Below, one piece after another: positions 8,053-16,419 of a stretch of DNA of 42,826 bases. Position numbers and translations under genes: made by a program. Origin of the DNA: Candidatus Delongbacteria bacterium (lineage in GTDB: Bacteria; Delongbacteria; UBA4055); NCBI GenBank assembly GCA_027858795.1, contig JAQICF010000096.1, positions 1 to 42,826 on the forward strand. Reading direction: 5' to 3'. The notes below the pieces were generated by a model. The model was given only the letters and a program-made list of their open reading frames with translations. It made no database searches and was not told where the DNA came from. Numbering within the stretch: position 1 is the first letter of the stretch; each line of letters starts with the position of its first letter.

Positions 8053-9183
8053 ATGAAAGTTGTAGTCTTAGGTGCAGGTATGGTTGGTAGTGCAATGGCG
8101 ATTGATATTAAAGATCAATACGATGTTGTTGTAGCAGATATTAATGAAGAAGCTCTGAATATTTTAAAAAATGAATACGGAATGAATACTATTAAGGCTG
8201 ACCTGAAGGATAAGCAAACAGTGAAAGATATTATTGCAGATGCAGATCTTGTAGTTGATGCTGTCCCAGGATTTATGGGTTATGAAACAGTGAAAACGAT
8301 CATTGAATGTGGTAAGAACGTAGTTGATATTGCATTTTTTCCGGAAGATTCTGAACCTCTGGACAAACTAGCAAAAGAAAAAGGAGTTATCTGTATTACA
8401 GATATTGGAGTAGCACCAGGAATGTGTAATGTTATTCTAGGTTATCATGCTGAAAGAATGAAAGTTGATTCTTACCTGTGTCTTGTAGGTGGTTTACCTA
8501 AGAAAAGAACATGGCCGTGGGAATATAAAGCTCCATTTTCTCCTTGTGATGTTATTGAAGAGTATATCAGACCTGCCAGGTATAAAGAAAGTGGGGTAGA
8601 AGTGACTAAAACAGCTCTGTCCGATCCTGAACTAATCGAATTTGAACAGTGTGGAACTCTGGAAGCCTGGAACAGTGATGGTCTTAGATCTCTGATCAGA
8701 ACTATACCGGATGTTCCTAATATGAAAGAAAAAACAATGAGATATCCCGGTCATATTGAGAAAGCAAGAATTCTAAGAGAGTCAGGTTTTTTCAGTCAGG
8801 AGCCTATAGATTTCAATGGCACAAAAATAACACCACTTCAAATGACGGAAAGGCTTCTTTTCTCAGATAAGAATTGGAAGTTAGGTAGATTTGAAGAGGA
8901 ATTCACTGTTATGAGAGTAATTGTTACCGGTGAAGAGAATGGAGTGAAGAAAGAATATATCTACGATCTTTATGATGAGTACTGCACTGATACAAGAACT
9001 TCATCAATGGCAAGAACTACAGGTTATTCATGCACTGCAGCGGTAAATCTGGTAGCTAAAGGAATCTATAAAGAAGTTGGGTTGAGTCCTGCTGAGTATC
9101 TTGGTAAGGATGAAGCCAGTTTTAGAGGACTGTTAGAATATCTGAAAGAGAGAAATGTGAATTATGATCTGACGGTTAAGTGA
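8053..9183 (+). CDS. Saccharopine dehydrogenase-like oxidoreductase
   Basis: 376 residues. The N-terminus is a Rossmann fold with the dinucleotide loop VVLGAGMVGSAMA (about 4-16) and an acidic residue at the end of the second strand (VVADIN), pointing to NAD-type binding. The rest matches saccharopine dehydrogenase/homospermidine synthase-like reductases in layout, including DIGVAPGMCNVILG near 114-127. Family members include lysine dehydrogenases and carboxynorspermidine synthases, so the substrate is not settled. The ribosome site AAGAGGT sits seven bases before the ATG. It has its own promoter (7899-7927) and ends with TGA, which shows that UGA is a normal stop in this genome. Confidence 0.8.
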   Translation: MKVVVLGAGMVGSAMAIDIKDQYDVVVADINEEALNILKNEYGMNTIKADLKDKQTVKDIIADADLVVDAVPGFMGYETVKTIIECGKNVVDIAFFPEDSEPLDKLAKEKGVICITDIGVAPGMCNVILGYHAERMKVDSYLCLVGGLPKKRTWPWEYKAPFSPCDVIEEYIRPARYKESGVEVTKTALSDPELIEFEQCGTLEAWNSDGLRSLIRTIPDVPNMKEKTMRYPGHIEKARILRESGFFSQEPIDFNGTKITPLQMTERLLFSDKNWKLGRFEEEFTVMRVIVTGEENGVKKEYIYDLYDEYCTDTRTSSMARTTGYSCTAAVNLVAKGIYKEVGLSPAEYLGKDEASFRGLLEYLKERNVNYDLTVK

Positions 9184-9266
9184 TAAGTGGCTATTGAATT
9201 GCTTAAAAAAAAATTGTATATTCTAATAGTATTAAGAGTTGTATAACACAATGAATGGATGTGATA

Positions 9267-9494
9267 ATGCCAAAAGAAAAATACAGATATTTATGTTCAT
9301 TATGCGGTAAAGTGATCTACGCGGATAAACTAAAACCTGGTGAAATATGGATCGATACGAATGATCTTCTTTGTGAAGACTGTGAATTCGGTATAGAGAA
9401 CCTTCCAGTTAAAATTGATGATGTTAATACTGATAATGATCTTGAAGAAGAAAACGAAGACAATGATGACAGCGAATGTTTTTTTTATAATTAG
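9267..9494 (+). CDS. Small two-knuckle zinc-binding protein
   Basis: 75 residues from the ATG at 9267; an in-frame ATG at 9255 adds four residues but has a poorer ribosome site. It holds CSLCGK and CEDCEF, about 30 residues apart, a treble-clef or zinc-ribbon pair, and then a strongly acidic tail (DDVNTDNDLEEENEDNDD). No function is recognised. The same CxxC-x(30-40)-CxxC plan is found in the small proteins of the 20-22 kb island. It stands alone, ended by a terminator at 9524. Confidence 0.6.
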   Translation: MPKEKYRYLCSLCGKVIYADKLKPGEIWIDTNDLLCEDCEFGIENLPVKIDDVNTDNDLEEENEDNDDSECFFYN

Positions 9495-9523
9495 TCCAAT
9501 TCTCTGCCTTTTGTTTTCTTTTT

Positions 9524-9547
9524 AAGCTCCTACGGGAGCTTTTATTT
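9524..9547 (+). terminator. Rho-independent terminator
   Basis: AAGCTCC and GGAGCTT enclose a four-base TACG loop, followed by a T-rich run. Confidence 0.8.
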
Positions 9548-9593
9548 TGCTTTTTATTTCTAAATATTTAGTTTCTTAAGTTTAACATTTCAT

Positions 9594-9622
9594 TTGCTAA
9601 ATCTTAATATCAAAGATATATT
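9594..9622 (+). promoter_or_regulatory. Promoter of the restriction-modification locus
   Basis: TTGCTA (9594-9599), 17 bases, TATATT (9617-9622), giving a start near 9629. The hsdM mRNA would then carry a leader of about 170 bases filled with hairpins. Confidence 0.5.
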
Positions 9623-9654
9623 CTTTAAATTAGTGAAAAGATAAATAGAAAGCG

Positions 9655-9780
9655 AGACTCAACAATGGGAGCATATCCTTATGCGTGACTCTCAAGGGGA
9701 TCTTATCCCCTTGACCGATGTAATCGGTGCGAATACAAAAAATAGATTGCCACGGATTATTCAATAATCCTCGCAATGAC
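9655..9780. repeat. Mosaic of palindromes in the hsdM leader
   Basis: Four palindromes in 126 bases: GCATA/TATGC (9671-9684), TCAAGGGGAT/ATCCCCTTGA (9692-9714), ACCGAT/ATCGGT (9714-9728), and an element at 9745-9780 with outer arms ATTGC/GCAAT, inner arms GGATTAT/ATAATCC and terminal ATGAC. The last closely matches 2306-2337. The gap 9495-9801 holds these, a terminator and a promoter, and no gene. Confidence 0.75.
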
Positions 9781-9801
9781 AAACAAAAAGGAAAACAAAA
9801 C

Positions 9802-11256
9802 ATGTTCGAACAGACTTTTAAAAATATTGATGACATTCTTTATAAAGACTCAGGTTCAGATAGTGAGCTTGATTATATCGGTCAGACTTCATGGGTTCTG
9901 TTTCTGCGTTACCTTGAAGATTTGGAGCAGGATAAGGCAGATCATGCGGCTCTTGAGGGTAAAGAGTATGAATATATTATTGAAGATAAATTCAGATGGC
10001 CTGAATGGGCTATGCCGAAAACTGCAGATGGTAAACTTGATCATCATAAAGCTTTGACCGGTCCTGATCTTGTTAAATTCGTTGACTATGAACTTTTCCC
10101 GTACCTTTCAGGATTTAAGCAGAAAGCAGATCATGCTCAGACTATTGAATATAAGATCGGAGAGATCTTTTCAGAGCTGAAAAACAAAATTCAGAGTGGT
10201 TATAATCTTAGAGAAATTATCGAACTTGCAGACGATCTTCCTTTCCGTTCAACTAAGGATAAGCATGAGTTAAGTCATCTTTATGAAACCAAGATAAAGA
10301 ATATGGGTAATGCAGGCCGTAACGGTGGTCAGTATTATACTCCCCGTCCGCTGATTAGAGCTATGATTCAGGTTACTAAACCTCAAATTGGTGAAAAGGT
10401 CTATGACGGTGCAGTGGGTTCGGCAGGATTTTTGTGTGAAGCATTTGATTATATGTATAAGCACATGGAAAAGAACACTGATAATCTTAAAACCATTCAG
10501 GAAAAGACTTTTTACGGTAAGGAGAAAAAGAACCTTGCATATGTGATAGGAATTATGAACATGATCCTTCACGGAATAGAAGCTCCGAATATTATTCATA
10601 CAAATACTCTCGGTGAGAACATCAGAGACATTCAGGAAAAAGACCGTTATCATGTTATCCTTGCTAATCCTCCGTTCGGTGGAAAAGAAAGAAAAGAGGT
10701 TCAGCAGAATTTTGACATCAAGACAGGTGAGACGGCATTTTTATTCCTTCAACATTTTATAAAATCACTCAAAGCAGGCGGAAGAGCGGCTATTGTAATA
10801 AAGAATACTTTTTTGAGCAACACAGATAATGCATCAGTAAGCTTAAGAAAACATCTGCTTGAAACTTGCAATCTTCATTCGATCCTTGATATGCCAGGCG
10901 GGACATTCCTTGGTGCGGGAGTAAAGACAGTCGTACTATTCTTTCAGAAAGGAGAACCAACAAAAAAGACCTGGTATTATCAGATGAATCCCGGTCGTAA
11001 TATGGGAAAGACAAATTCATTGAATGATAATGACTTGAAAAAATTCGTTGAGCTTCAAAAGACTAAACCTGAGACAGAAAAGTCGTGGATGCTGAAGATA
11101 GGTGAAATCGCTACTGAAACTTTTGATCTGAGTGTCAAGAATCCGAATACTCCGGAGGAAGCACCTTTGAGAAGTCCTGAAGTTATTTTGGCAGAAATGG
11201 AAAAGCTTGATATTGAGACAAAGGATATTTTGAAATCGATAAAGGATTTGATATAA
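9802..11256 (+). CDS. hsdM: Type I restriction-modification DNA methyltransferase
   Basis: 484 residues from the ATG at 9802, chosen because HsdM proteins start MFEQTFKNIDDIL and an AAGGA ribosome site lies upstream; a longer frame from 9727 runs through repeat DNA. The N-terminal helical domain is followed by QYYTPRPLIRAM (177-188), the SAM-binding motif YDGAVGSAGFL (201-211), and the catalytic adenine-N6 motif NPPF (289-292). With HsdS it methylates adenine in a split target sequence, protecting the host DNA. HsdS and HsdR are encoded further along, separated by unusual insertions. Confidence 0.93.
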   Translation: MFEQTFKNIDDILYKDSGSDSELDYIGQTSWVLFLRYLEDLEQDKADHAALEGKEYEYIIEDKFRWPEWAMPKTADGKLDHHKALTGPDLVKFVDYELFPYLSGFKQKADHAQTIEYKIGEIFSELKNKIQSGYNLREIIELADDLPFRSTKDKHELSHLYETKIKNMGNAGRNGGQYYTPRPLIRAMIQVTKPQIGEKVYDGAVGSAGFLCEAFDYMYKHMEKNTDNLKTIQEKTFYGKEKKNLAYVIGIMNMILHGIEAPNIIHTNTLGENIRDIQEKDRYHVILANPPFGGKERKEVQQNFDIKTGETAFLFLQHFIKSLKAGGRAAIVIKNTFLSNTDNASVSLRKHLLETCNLHSILDMPGGTFLGAGVKTVVLFFQKGEPTKKTWYYQMNPGRNMGKTNSLNDNDLKKFVELQKTKPETEKSWMLKIGEIATETFDLSVKNPNTPEEAPLRSPEVILAEMEKLDIETKDILKSIKDLI

Positions 11257-11269
11257 GAGTTGACAGTTG

Positions 11270-11324
11270 TTAGGGGCGTTATTCATAACGCCCGAAACGT
11301 AGGGGACGATTTCTTTTCGTCCCC
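11270..11324 (+). repeat. Two REP hairpins after hsdM
   Basis: 11274-11293: GGGCGTTAT, two bases, ATAACGCCC, with foot TTAG. 11299-11324: foot GTAG, GGGGACGA, a seven-base loop, TCGTCCCC. Both lie between hsdM and the truncated DUF1016 gene. Confidence 0.85.
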
Positions 11325-11362
11325 AGAAACGCAATAATAAAGATAATTACAGAATAAAATAG

Positions 11363-11788
11363 ATGAAAAAAGGATTGAAGAATATAAATAACAAAAATGA
11401 TTTGATTAAAACAGAAGGGGAAAATCTTTTTAATAGGGTTGTTTTCATTTTTGAACAGGCACGGACAAATGTTGTAAGGGCTGTAAATAATAACATGGTT
11501 ATTGCCTATTGGTTAATAGGTCGAGAGATTGTAAATGAAATTCAAGATGGAAAAGAGAGAGCCAAATACGGAAAATCAGTTATTGAAAAGCTATCCGATT
11601 TGTTAACAGAAAGATATAAAAGGGGATTTTCGACAACAAATTTACGCTACTTTAGAAATTTTTATACTGTTTACGCAAATCGCTTACCTCAGATTCGCCA
11701 CATTGGAAGTGGCAAATTAGGTGATAAACAAAAACGCCACATCGGAAGTGGCGAATTGAAAATAAGGGAATTAGGGCGTTATGAATAA
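11363..11788 (+). pseudogene. Truncated DUF1016 (YhcG-like) gene
   Basis: 141 codons. Residues about 20-105 match the N-terminal winged-helix domain of DUF1016/YhcG proteins (VNNNMVIAYWLIGREIVNEIQ, YGKSVIEKLSDLL, FSTTNLRYFRNFY). Full-length relatives are about 350 residues and end in a PD-(D/E)XK nuclease domain, which is missing. The frame runs from residue 112 into palindromic repeats that are translated twice as RHIGSG, and it stops inside a third hairpin (TAA at 11786). So the coding part seems to have been cut off by repeat insertion. DUF1016 genes are often found in type I restriction loci. It may still make a short protein but is most likely a relic. Confidence 0.65.
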
Positions 11789-11835
11789 CGCCCATACGGA
11801 TACGCTCTGGGCAAGGGACTAAAGTCGCCTTGTCC
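11696..11835 (+). repeat. Repeat cluster: four palindromes
   Basis: 11696-11713 (CGCCAC/GTGGC), 11735-11753 (CGCCAC/GTGGCG, a second copy of the same element), 11774-11793 (GGGCGTTAT/ATAACGCCC, same stem as 11274-11293) and 11809-11835 (GGGCAAGG.. / ..CCTTGTCC, imperfect). The first three lie in or at the end of the DUF1016 frame. Confidence 0.8.
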
Positions 11836-11919
11836 CAAGATAAGATCGAAGAATAAAAATAGTAGGGTAATTTGGAACATGGTACTTTAGTGCTGTGTAA
11901 CTATGGAGTTATAAAATAG

Positions 11920-13110
11920 ATGAAAAAAGGCTGGGAAATAAAGAAGTTAGGTGACTTAGGTAAAGTCTCAATGTGTAAAAGAATCATGAAAAATCAAACC
12001 ACACCAACAGGTGATATTCCTTTTTATAAAATTGGTACATTTGGAAAAACACCTAATGCTTTTATTGCAGATGAAGTTTATGAAGAGTATAAATCTAAAT
12101 ATTCTTTTCCAAAAAAAGGAGACATTCTGTTATCTGCTTCGGGCACCATAGGTAGACGTGTAGTTTATGATGGTAATCCTGCATATTTTCAAGATTCAAA
12201 TATTGTTTGGATTGATAATAATGAAGAAATAGTATTAAATGAGTATCTCTTCCAATTTTATGGATTTTGTAATTGGAATCCATCAAAAGGCTCTACTATA
12301 TCAAGGCTATATAATGATGATTTGAGAAGAATAACTATTCCTTTCCCAAAATCTCTCGAAGAGCAGAAAAAGATCGTAGCAATTCTTGATAAAACTTTCG
12401 AAAAGATCGAGATAGCGAAAAAGAATGTTGAAAAGAATCTGCAGAACGCAAAAGAGCTATTTCAAAGCGAATTGAACAGAATATTTTCGCAGAAAGGCAA
12501 AGGCTGGGTTGAGAAGCAGTTGGGGGCTGTAACTGTAATTATTACAAAAGGATCTTCGCCAAAATGGCAGGGAGTAGAATATATTACAAGCCCAGGAGTA
12601 TTGTTTGTAACAAGTGAGAATGTTGGAGAAGGTAAGATTTTATTAAATAAGAGAAAATATGTAGAGGAAAGATTTAATCAAATAGAAACAAAGTCTATTT
12701 TGAAGAAAGGGGATGTTTTAACAAATATAGTTGGTGCTTCTATAGGCAGAACAGCAGTTTATAATATCAATGATATTGCAAATATTAACCAAGCTGTTTG
12801 TGCTATTAGATGTAGACCTCAAGAACTCTACAATTATTATCTGACGTATTTGCTTAATTCACCATATTTAAAAAATATTCTACATGACAACGAAGTTAAT
12901 AATGCTAGGGCAAATCTGAGTTTAACTTTTTTTAGGAACTTAATAGTGTTACTGCCACCTCTCGAAAAACAAAAAGAGATCGTTGAAAGATTAGATTCAT
13001 TAAGTTCAGATATAAAGCAATTGGAAGCACAATATTCAAAGAAACTTGTAGATCTTGAAGAATTAAAGAAAAGCATATTGCAAAAAGCATTTGAAGGAGA
13101 GTTGGTGTGA
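11920..13110 (+). CDS. hsdS: Type I restriction specificity subunit
   Basis: 396 residues with the standard two-part plan. Target-recognition domain 1 is at about 1-140, and a conserved helical spacer at about 145-190 (LEEQKKIVAILDKTFEKIE). Target-recognition domain 2 is at about 195-345, and a second helical spacer at about 350-396 (LEKQKEIVERLDSLSSDI, ending LQKAFEGELV, a typical HsdS tail). It selects the two half-sites that HsdM methylates and HsdR cuts beside. The two domains differ in sequence, so an asymmetric target is expected. The stop TGA overlaps the start of the next gene by four bases. Only one hsdS is present and no inverted partner was seen. Confidence 0.92.
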   Translation: MKKGWEIKKLGDLGKVSMCKRIMKNQTTPTGDIPFYKIGTFGKTPNAFIADEVYEEYKSKYSFPKKGDILLSASGTIGRRVVYDGNPAYFQDSNIVWIDNNEEIVLNEYLFQFYGFCNWNPSKGSTISRLYNDDLRRITIPFPKSLEEQKKIVAILDKTFEKIEIAKKNVEKNLQNAKELFQSELNRIFSQKGKGWVEKQLGAVTVIITKGSSPKWQGVEYITSPGVLFVTSENVGEGKILLNKRKYVEERFNQIETKSILKKGDVLTNIVGASIGRTAVYNINDIANINQAVCAIRCRPQELYNYYLTYLLNSPYLKNILHDNEVNNARANLSLTFFRNLIVLLPPLEKQKEIVERLDSLSSDIKQLEAQYSKKLVDLEELKKSILQKAFEGELV

Positions 13111-15272
13111 GTGATATAAAAAAAGAGCAATATCTTGTAGCAAATTTCATTGCATATGATGAGACCATAAAGAAAATAAAAAAATCTAGTAAGTTGTTAG
13201 CGCCAATTTTTGAAGCTTTTATAAATTCGTATGAAGCAATAAAATTAAAAAGGGAAATAAAGCAAGATCATAAAGGTTTTATCAGAATTTTGATTTTTTT
13301 AAAAACAGATCTTACTACTAAAGATCAAAAAAGCCATATTTTTGAAAAAATTATTATTGAAGATGATGGTATTGGATTTACAGATAGAGATTTTGAGAGA
13401 TTTAAACGTTTAAATGATACTTCAAAAAAATTCTTTAACAAGGGTACAGGTAGAATTCAATTTATACACTTCTTTAATTATACTGAGATTGTTAGTGTAT
13501 ATTATGATACACAATCTTCGAAATATATTAAGAGAAATATTACACTATCTAAATCTGATAACTTTTTAAGAAGAAATGCTATTATTAGATTGGATGATGA
13601 GTGTATATCTGATAAAACAGAAAGTTATACAAAGCTTGTTTTCAAAGAACCATTAGATAATGAGACGGGATTTAGTGAATTAGACGAAAAGATAATTAAA
13701 GAGAAATTGATTAATAATTATTTATCCTATTTCTGTGAGAATAGAGATGATTTGCCTGAAATAGAAATCATAAAGATTGTTGATGGAAAACATGAACTTA
13801 AAGAAAAAATTCAGAAATCCGATATTCTTAAGGCAGATAAAGAAATTAGCTATAAAGTAAATAAATGGAAATATTCAACAGATTTAAACTCAATATATGA
13901 GACTGATGAAAGTGAAAACATAAAATTAAAATCATTTAAATTTAGTCAAAACGAATTGAAAGAAAATAAACTATACATAACTTGTAAAGGGGAAATAGTT
14001 CAAACCCTTGATTTAGATTGCTTAAGAAAATCTGACCATGTCAACAACAATAGGTATTTATTTTTCATTTCTAGTAATGTTTTAGATTCAAGTTCGGCAG
14101 ATACAAGAGGAGATATAAGTTTAAAAACTAAAACACAATTAAAGCAATACTATAAAGAAACAAGTATGTTTGATAATGAAAGTCACATAATAATTGAAGA
14201 TATACAAAATAATGCTAATTATGCAATTTTAGCCAATTATGAAGATATTAAAAAGTATAATGAAGAGAAAGATCATGAAATAGAAAGTTTAAGAAAAATG
14301 TTCCTTCTTAATGAAAAAACAATCAATGAATTAAGAACTCAACATAAATTTAGTGTGAATGATACAGAGGCAGATATTCTTGAAAAAATTTATAAAGCAG
14401 ATGCAGCAATAGTCGCAAAAAATGACGCGAAAATAAAACAACAAATTCAATCACTCAATGATTTAAATACAACTAGCGAGAATTACAATGAAGAATTGAA
14501 TGAGATTAGGGATGATTTAGTAAAAGAAATCCCTTTTCAAAACAGAACCGGGCTTGCTCAATATGTTGTAAGGAGGAAACTCGTTCTTGATTTGTTTGAT
14601 GTTATATTAAAAAAGGAATTAATGATTCAAAAAGAAATTTCAAGTGACAGTAATAGGAAGAATATAGACGAAAAATTATTACATAATTTAATTTTTAAAC
14701 AGAGTTCTGAAGATCCAGACCAAAGTGATTTATGGATAATGAATGAAGAATATATATATTTCAATGGAGTATCAGAAAAAATATTTAAAGATATAAGTTT
14801 CTGTGGTAATAAAATATTTAAAGATGTTTTAACAGAAGAAGAAGATCAGTATCGACTTAAACAAGAAGGTGATGCTGATAAAAAACGACCAGACATATTA
14901 TTATTTCCTTCAGAAGGAAAATGTATTATTATTGAGTTCAAAGCACCAGATGTAAATGTGTCAGATCATTTAAATCAAATAAATAGATATGCATCTCTAA
15001 TTAATAATTTATCAAAAGAAGAATATAAATTCACTACATATTATGGGTATCTCATTGGAGAGAATATTGATGTTGATGATATTAAAGATAATGACGCTGA
15101 TTTCCGATCAGCGCACAGTTTAAATTTTATTTATCGTCCGTATAAGAGGATTATTGGCAAGTTTGAAAAAAGTGAGGGATCATTATACACTGAAATAATA
15201 AAATATTCTACTTTATTAGAGCGAGCGAAAATGAGGAATGAAATATTTATTAAGAAATTAGGAATTAAGTAA
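13107..15272 (+). CDS. GHKL ATPase fused to PD-(D/E)XK nuclease, RM-linked
   Basis: 721 residues, starting at a GTG inside GTGA, which overlaps the hsdS stop by four bases with AAGGAG upstream; tight coupling to hsdS is expected. The N-terminus has the GHKL (gyrase B/Hsp90/MutL/histidine kinase) ATP-binding motifs: E36..N40-S41, D86-D87-G88-I-G90-F, G113-T-G115-R and a T175-K-L segment. Residues about 385-500 are helical and coiled-coil-like. The C-terminus has a restriction-like nuclease core, RPD (594-596) and E610-F-K612, then a Gln-containing helix (HLNQINRYA). It has no histidine-kinase phosphorylation site. ATPase-nuclease fusions are common in anti-phage systems. I infer a restriction accessory or a separate defence effector; I cannot name the family. 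Confidence 0.7.
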   Translation: MSDIKKEQYLVANFIAYDETIKKIKKSSKLLAPIFEAFINSYEAIKLKREIKQDHKGFIRILIFLKTDLTTKDQKSHIFEKIIIEDDGIGFTDRDFERFKRLNDTSKKFFNKGTGRIQFIHFFNYTEIVSVYYDTQSSKYIKRNITLSKSDNFLRRNAIIRLDDECISDKTESYTKLVFKEPLDNETGFSELDEKIIKEKLINNYLSYFCENRDDLPEIEIIKIVDGKHELKEKIQKSDILKADKEISYKVNKWKYSTDLNSIYETDESENIKLKSFKFSQNELKENKLYITCKGEIVQTLDLDCLRKSDHVNNNRYLFFISSNVLDSSSADTRGDISLKTKTQLKQYYKETSMFDNESHIIIEDIQNNANYAILANYEDIKKYNEEKDHEIESLRKMFLLNEKTINELRTQHKFSVNDTEADILEKIYKADAAIVAKNDAKIKQQIQSLNDLNTTSENYNEELNEIRDDLVKEIPFQNRTGLAQYVVRRKLVLDLFDVILKKELMIQKEISSDSNRKNIDEKLLHNLIFKQSSEDPDQSDLWIMNEEYIYFNGVSEKIFKDISFCGNKIFKDVLTEEEDQYRLKQEGDADKKRPDILLFPSEGKCIIIEFKAPDVNVSDHLNQINRYASLINNLSKEEYKFTTYYGYLIGENIDVDDIKDNDADFRSAHSLNFIYRPYKRIIGKFEKSEGSLYTEIIKYSTLLERAKMRNEIFIKKLGIK

Positions 15273-15307
15273 AACAAATACTTGAAGAAAATCAATTGAA
15301 GTGGAGT

Positions 15308-15401
15308 TTATGTGAGCAGTAAAATCTTATGTGACGGTTTATGTGATAGAATTTGTATTATTTGACATATATAGTTAAATTCAGGCATAATTCTTATGTG
15401 A
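15308..15401 (+). repeat. Four copies of TTATGTGA
   Basis: TTATGTGA at 15308-15315, 15327-15334, 15339-15346 and 15394-15401, all on the plus strand, in the 208-base gap before the toxin-antitoxin promoter. They could be binding sites for a regulator; the start-to-start spacings are 19, 12 and 55 bases. Confidence 0.5.
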
Positions 15402-15429
15402 TGGATAAAGGAAATATTATTAAAAACTC

Positions 15430-15458
15430 TTGACAATCGTTAACCTATTAGTTAACTT
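15430..15458 (+). promoter_or_regulatory. Promoter with palindromic operator of the TA pair
   Basis: TTGACA (15430-15435), 17 bases, TAACTT (15453-15458). Two GTTAAC sites (15439-15444 and 15451-15456) six bases apart form an inverted repeat covering the spacer and the -10. This is the expected position for autorepression by the HTH-bearing antitoxin that follows. Confidence 0.6.
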
Positions 15459-15480
15459 AAAATAAAAAGATATACAAGAA

Positions 15481-16101
15481 ATGAATACAAAAAGCGATCA
15501 AATATACGAAGAAGTAAAAAAACTATTTAACTCCGAACCTACACCAAATCAGAAAGCATGGAGATTAATTCACGAATTTTATCACATGATCCTAACAGAA
15601 ATGGAAGAAAAGAGTATTACCAGAGCTGAAATTGCAAAAAGACTCGGTAAAAGTAAAGCCTCTGTTTCAAAGATGTTGAATAACACTCCTAACATTACTG
15701 TCAAAAAAATGGTTGAACTGGCAGATTGCGTAGGTATTGATCTTAAATTAATTACAAATAAATTAGAAAAGAAGAAAAAAAATAAGATTAAAATGTTTAG
15801 CCTAAAAGATCATATTCCAGAGAAAGAATTAAATGCTTTCTGCAAAAAATATAAGATAAAGTCATTATCATTATTCGGATCTGCTATTAGAAATGAACTA
15901 AAACCTGAAAGTGACATAGATATTCTGATTGAATTTGAAAAAGGAGCTACACCCGGTTTAATCACTTTTATGGGTATTCAGCAGGAACTGACAGATCGTA
16001 TTGGAAGACAGGTTGATCTTAGAACCCGTTATGATCTAAGCGATAATTTTAGGGATTCAGTAGTCGCAGAATCAAAGGTAGAGTATGTTTCAGGACGATA
16101 A
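15481..16101 (+). CDS. HTH-nucleotidyltransferase antitoxin (MntA-like)
   Basis: 206 residues, two domains. Residues about 33-92 are a helix-turn-helix of the XRE/Cro type (SITRAEIAKRLGKSKASVSKML). Residues about 105-206 are a minimal nucleotidyltransferase with the signature G133-S134-x2-R137 and S144-D145-I-D147. In MntA-HepT pairs this enzyme adds AMP to a tyrosine of the toxin and so silences it. MntA proteins are usually about 100-140 residues without a DNA-binding part; here the HTH is fused in front, which suggests the same protein represses the promoter at 15430-15458. It overlaps the toxin gene by 17 bases. A bare nucleotidyltransferase could start at an internal ATG (codon 105). Confidence 0.8.
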   Translation: MNTKSDQIYEEVKKLFNSEPTPNQKAWRLIHEFYHMILTEMEEKSITRAEIAKRLGKSKASVSKMLNNTPNITVKKMVELADCVGIDLKLITNKLEKKKKNKIKMFSLKDHIPEKELNAFCKKYKIKSLSLFGSAIRNELKPESDIDILIEFEKGATPGLITFMGIQQELTDRIGRQVDLRTRYDLSDNFRDSVVAESKVEYVSGR

Positions 16102-16414
16102 TACTAGATTAAAACATATGATAGAAGCTTGTGAAGAGGCTGAATTGTTTTTAGGTACGATGACTTTTGAAGAATTGAATGCAGACAGGAAAACTTTACA
16201 GGCTATTACGAGAGATATTGAAATTATTGGGGAAGCTGCTTCAAAAATCTCTGTTGAATTGAAAGAAAAACATAGTAGTATTCCTTGGGGTAGTATTATA
16301 GGTATGCGAAACTGGCTTATCCACGGATATTTTAATATTGACAGTGAGCATATATGGGGGACTGTTAAGAATGATATCCCGGAATTAGTTTCTAAGTTAA
16401 AAGAAATAGGGTAA
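16085..16414 (+). CDS. hepT: HEPN ribonuclease toxin (HepT, DUF86)
   Basis: 109 residues, all-helical HEPN domain of the DUF86/HepT family. The catalytic RX4HXY motif is present as R75-NWLI-H80-G-Y82. In characterised HepT toxins R and H cut RNA and the Tyr is AMPylated by MntA. It follows the antitoxin with a 17-base overlap and lies six bases before hsdR, so toxin, antitoxin and restriction subunit are probably co-transcribed. Loss of the locus would leave the toxin free of its modifier, a way of stabilising the restriction system; that is inference. Confidence 0.85.
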   Translation: MFQDDNTRLKHMIEACEEAELFLGTMTFEELNADRKTLQAITRDIEIIGEAASKISVELKEKHSSIPWGSIIGMRNWLIHGYFNIDSEHIWGTVKNDIPELVSKLKEIG

Positions 16415-16419
16415 AAGCT

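Larger units (their letters stand above)
11354..11930 (+). repeat. 20-base direct repeat flanking the DUF1016/REP block
   Basis: ATAAAATAGATGAAAAAAGG occurs at 11354-11373 and again at 11911-11930. Each copy covers the start codon of a gene, the DUF1016 fragment and hsdS. The block between them (about 540 bases) looks inserted, or arose by duplication of the hsdS start. Confidence 0.7.

Noticed and set aside
7663..8090. Short plus-strand frames in and near the znuA-8053 gap
   Set aside because: Overlap znuA or the start of gene 8053, have low-complexity products and no ribosome site.
9727..9801. Longer start for hsdM
   Set aside because: The extra 25 codons are repeat DNA; homologues begin at MFEQTFKNID and the ribosome site fits 9802.
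10270..11334. Antisense reading frames over hsdM
   Set aside because: They lack ribosome sites and family motifs; they follow from codon use of hsdM.
11920..13110. Phase-variable hsdS by inversion
   Set aside because: Only one hsdS, no second partial copy, no inverted repeats in its domains and no recombinase gene.
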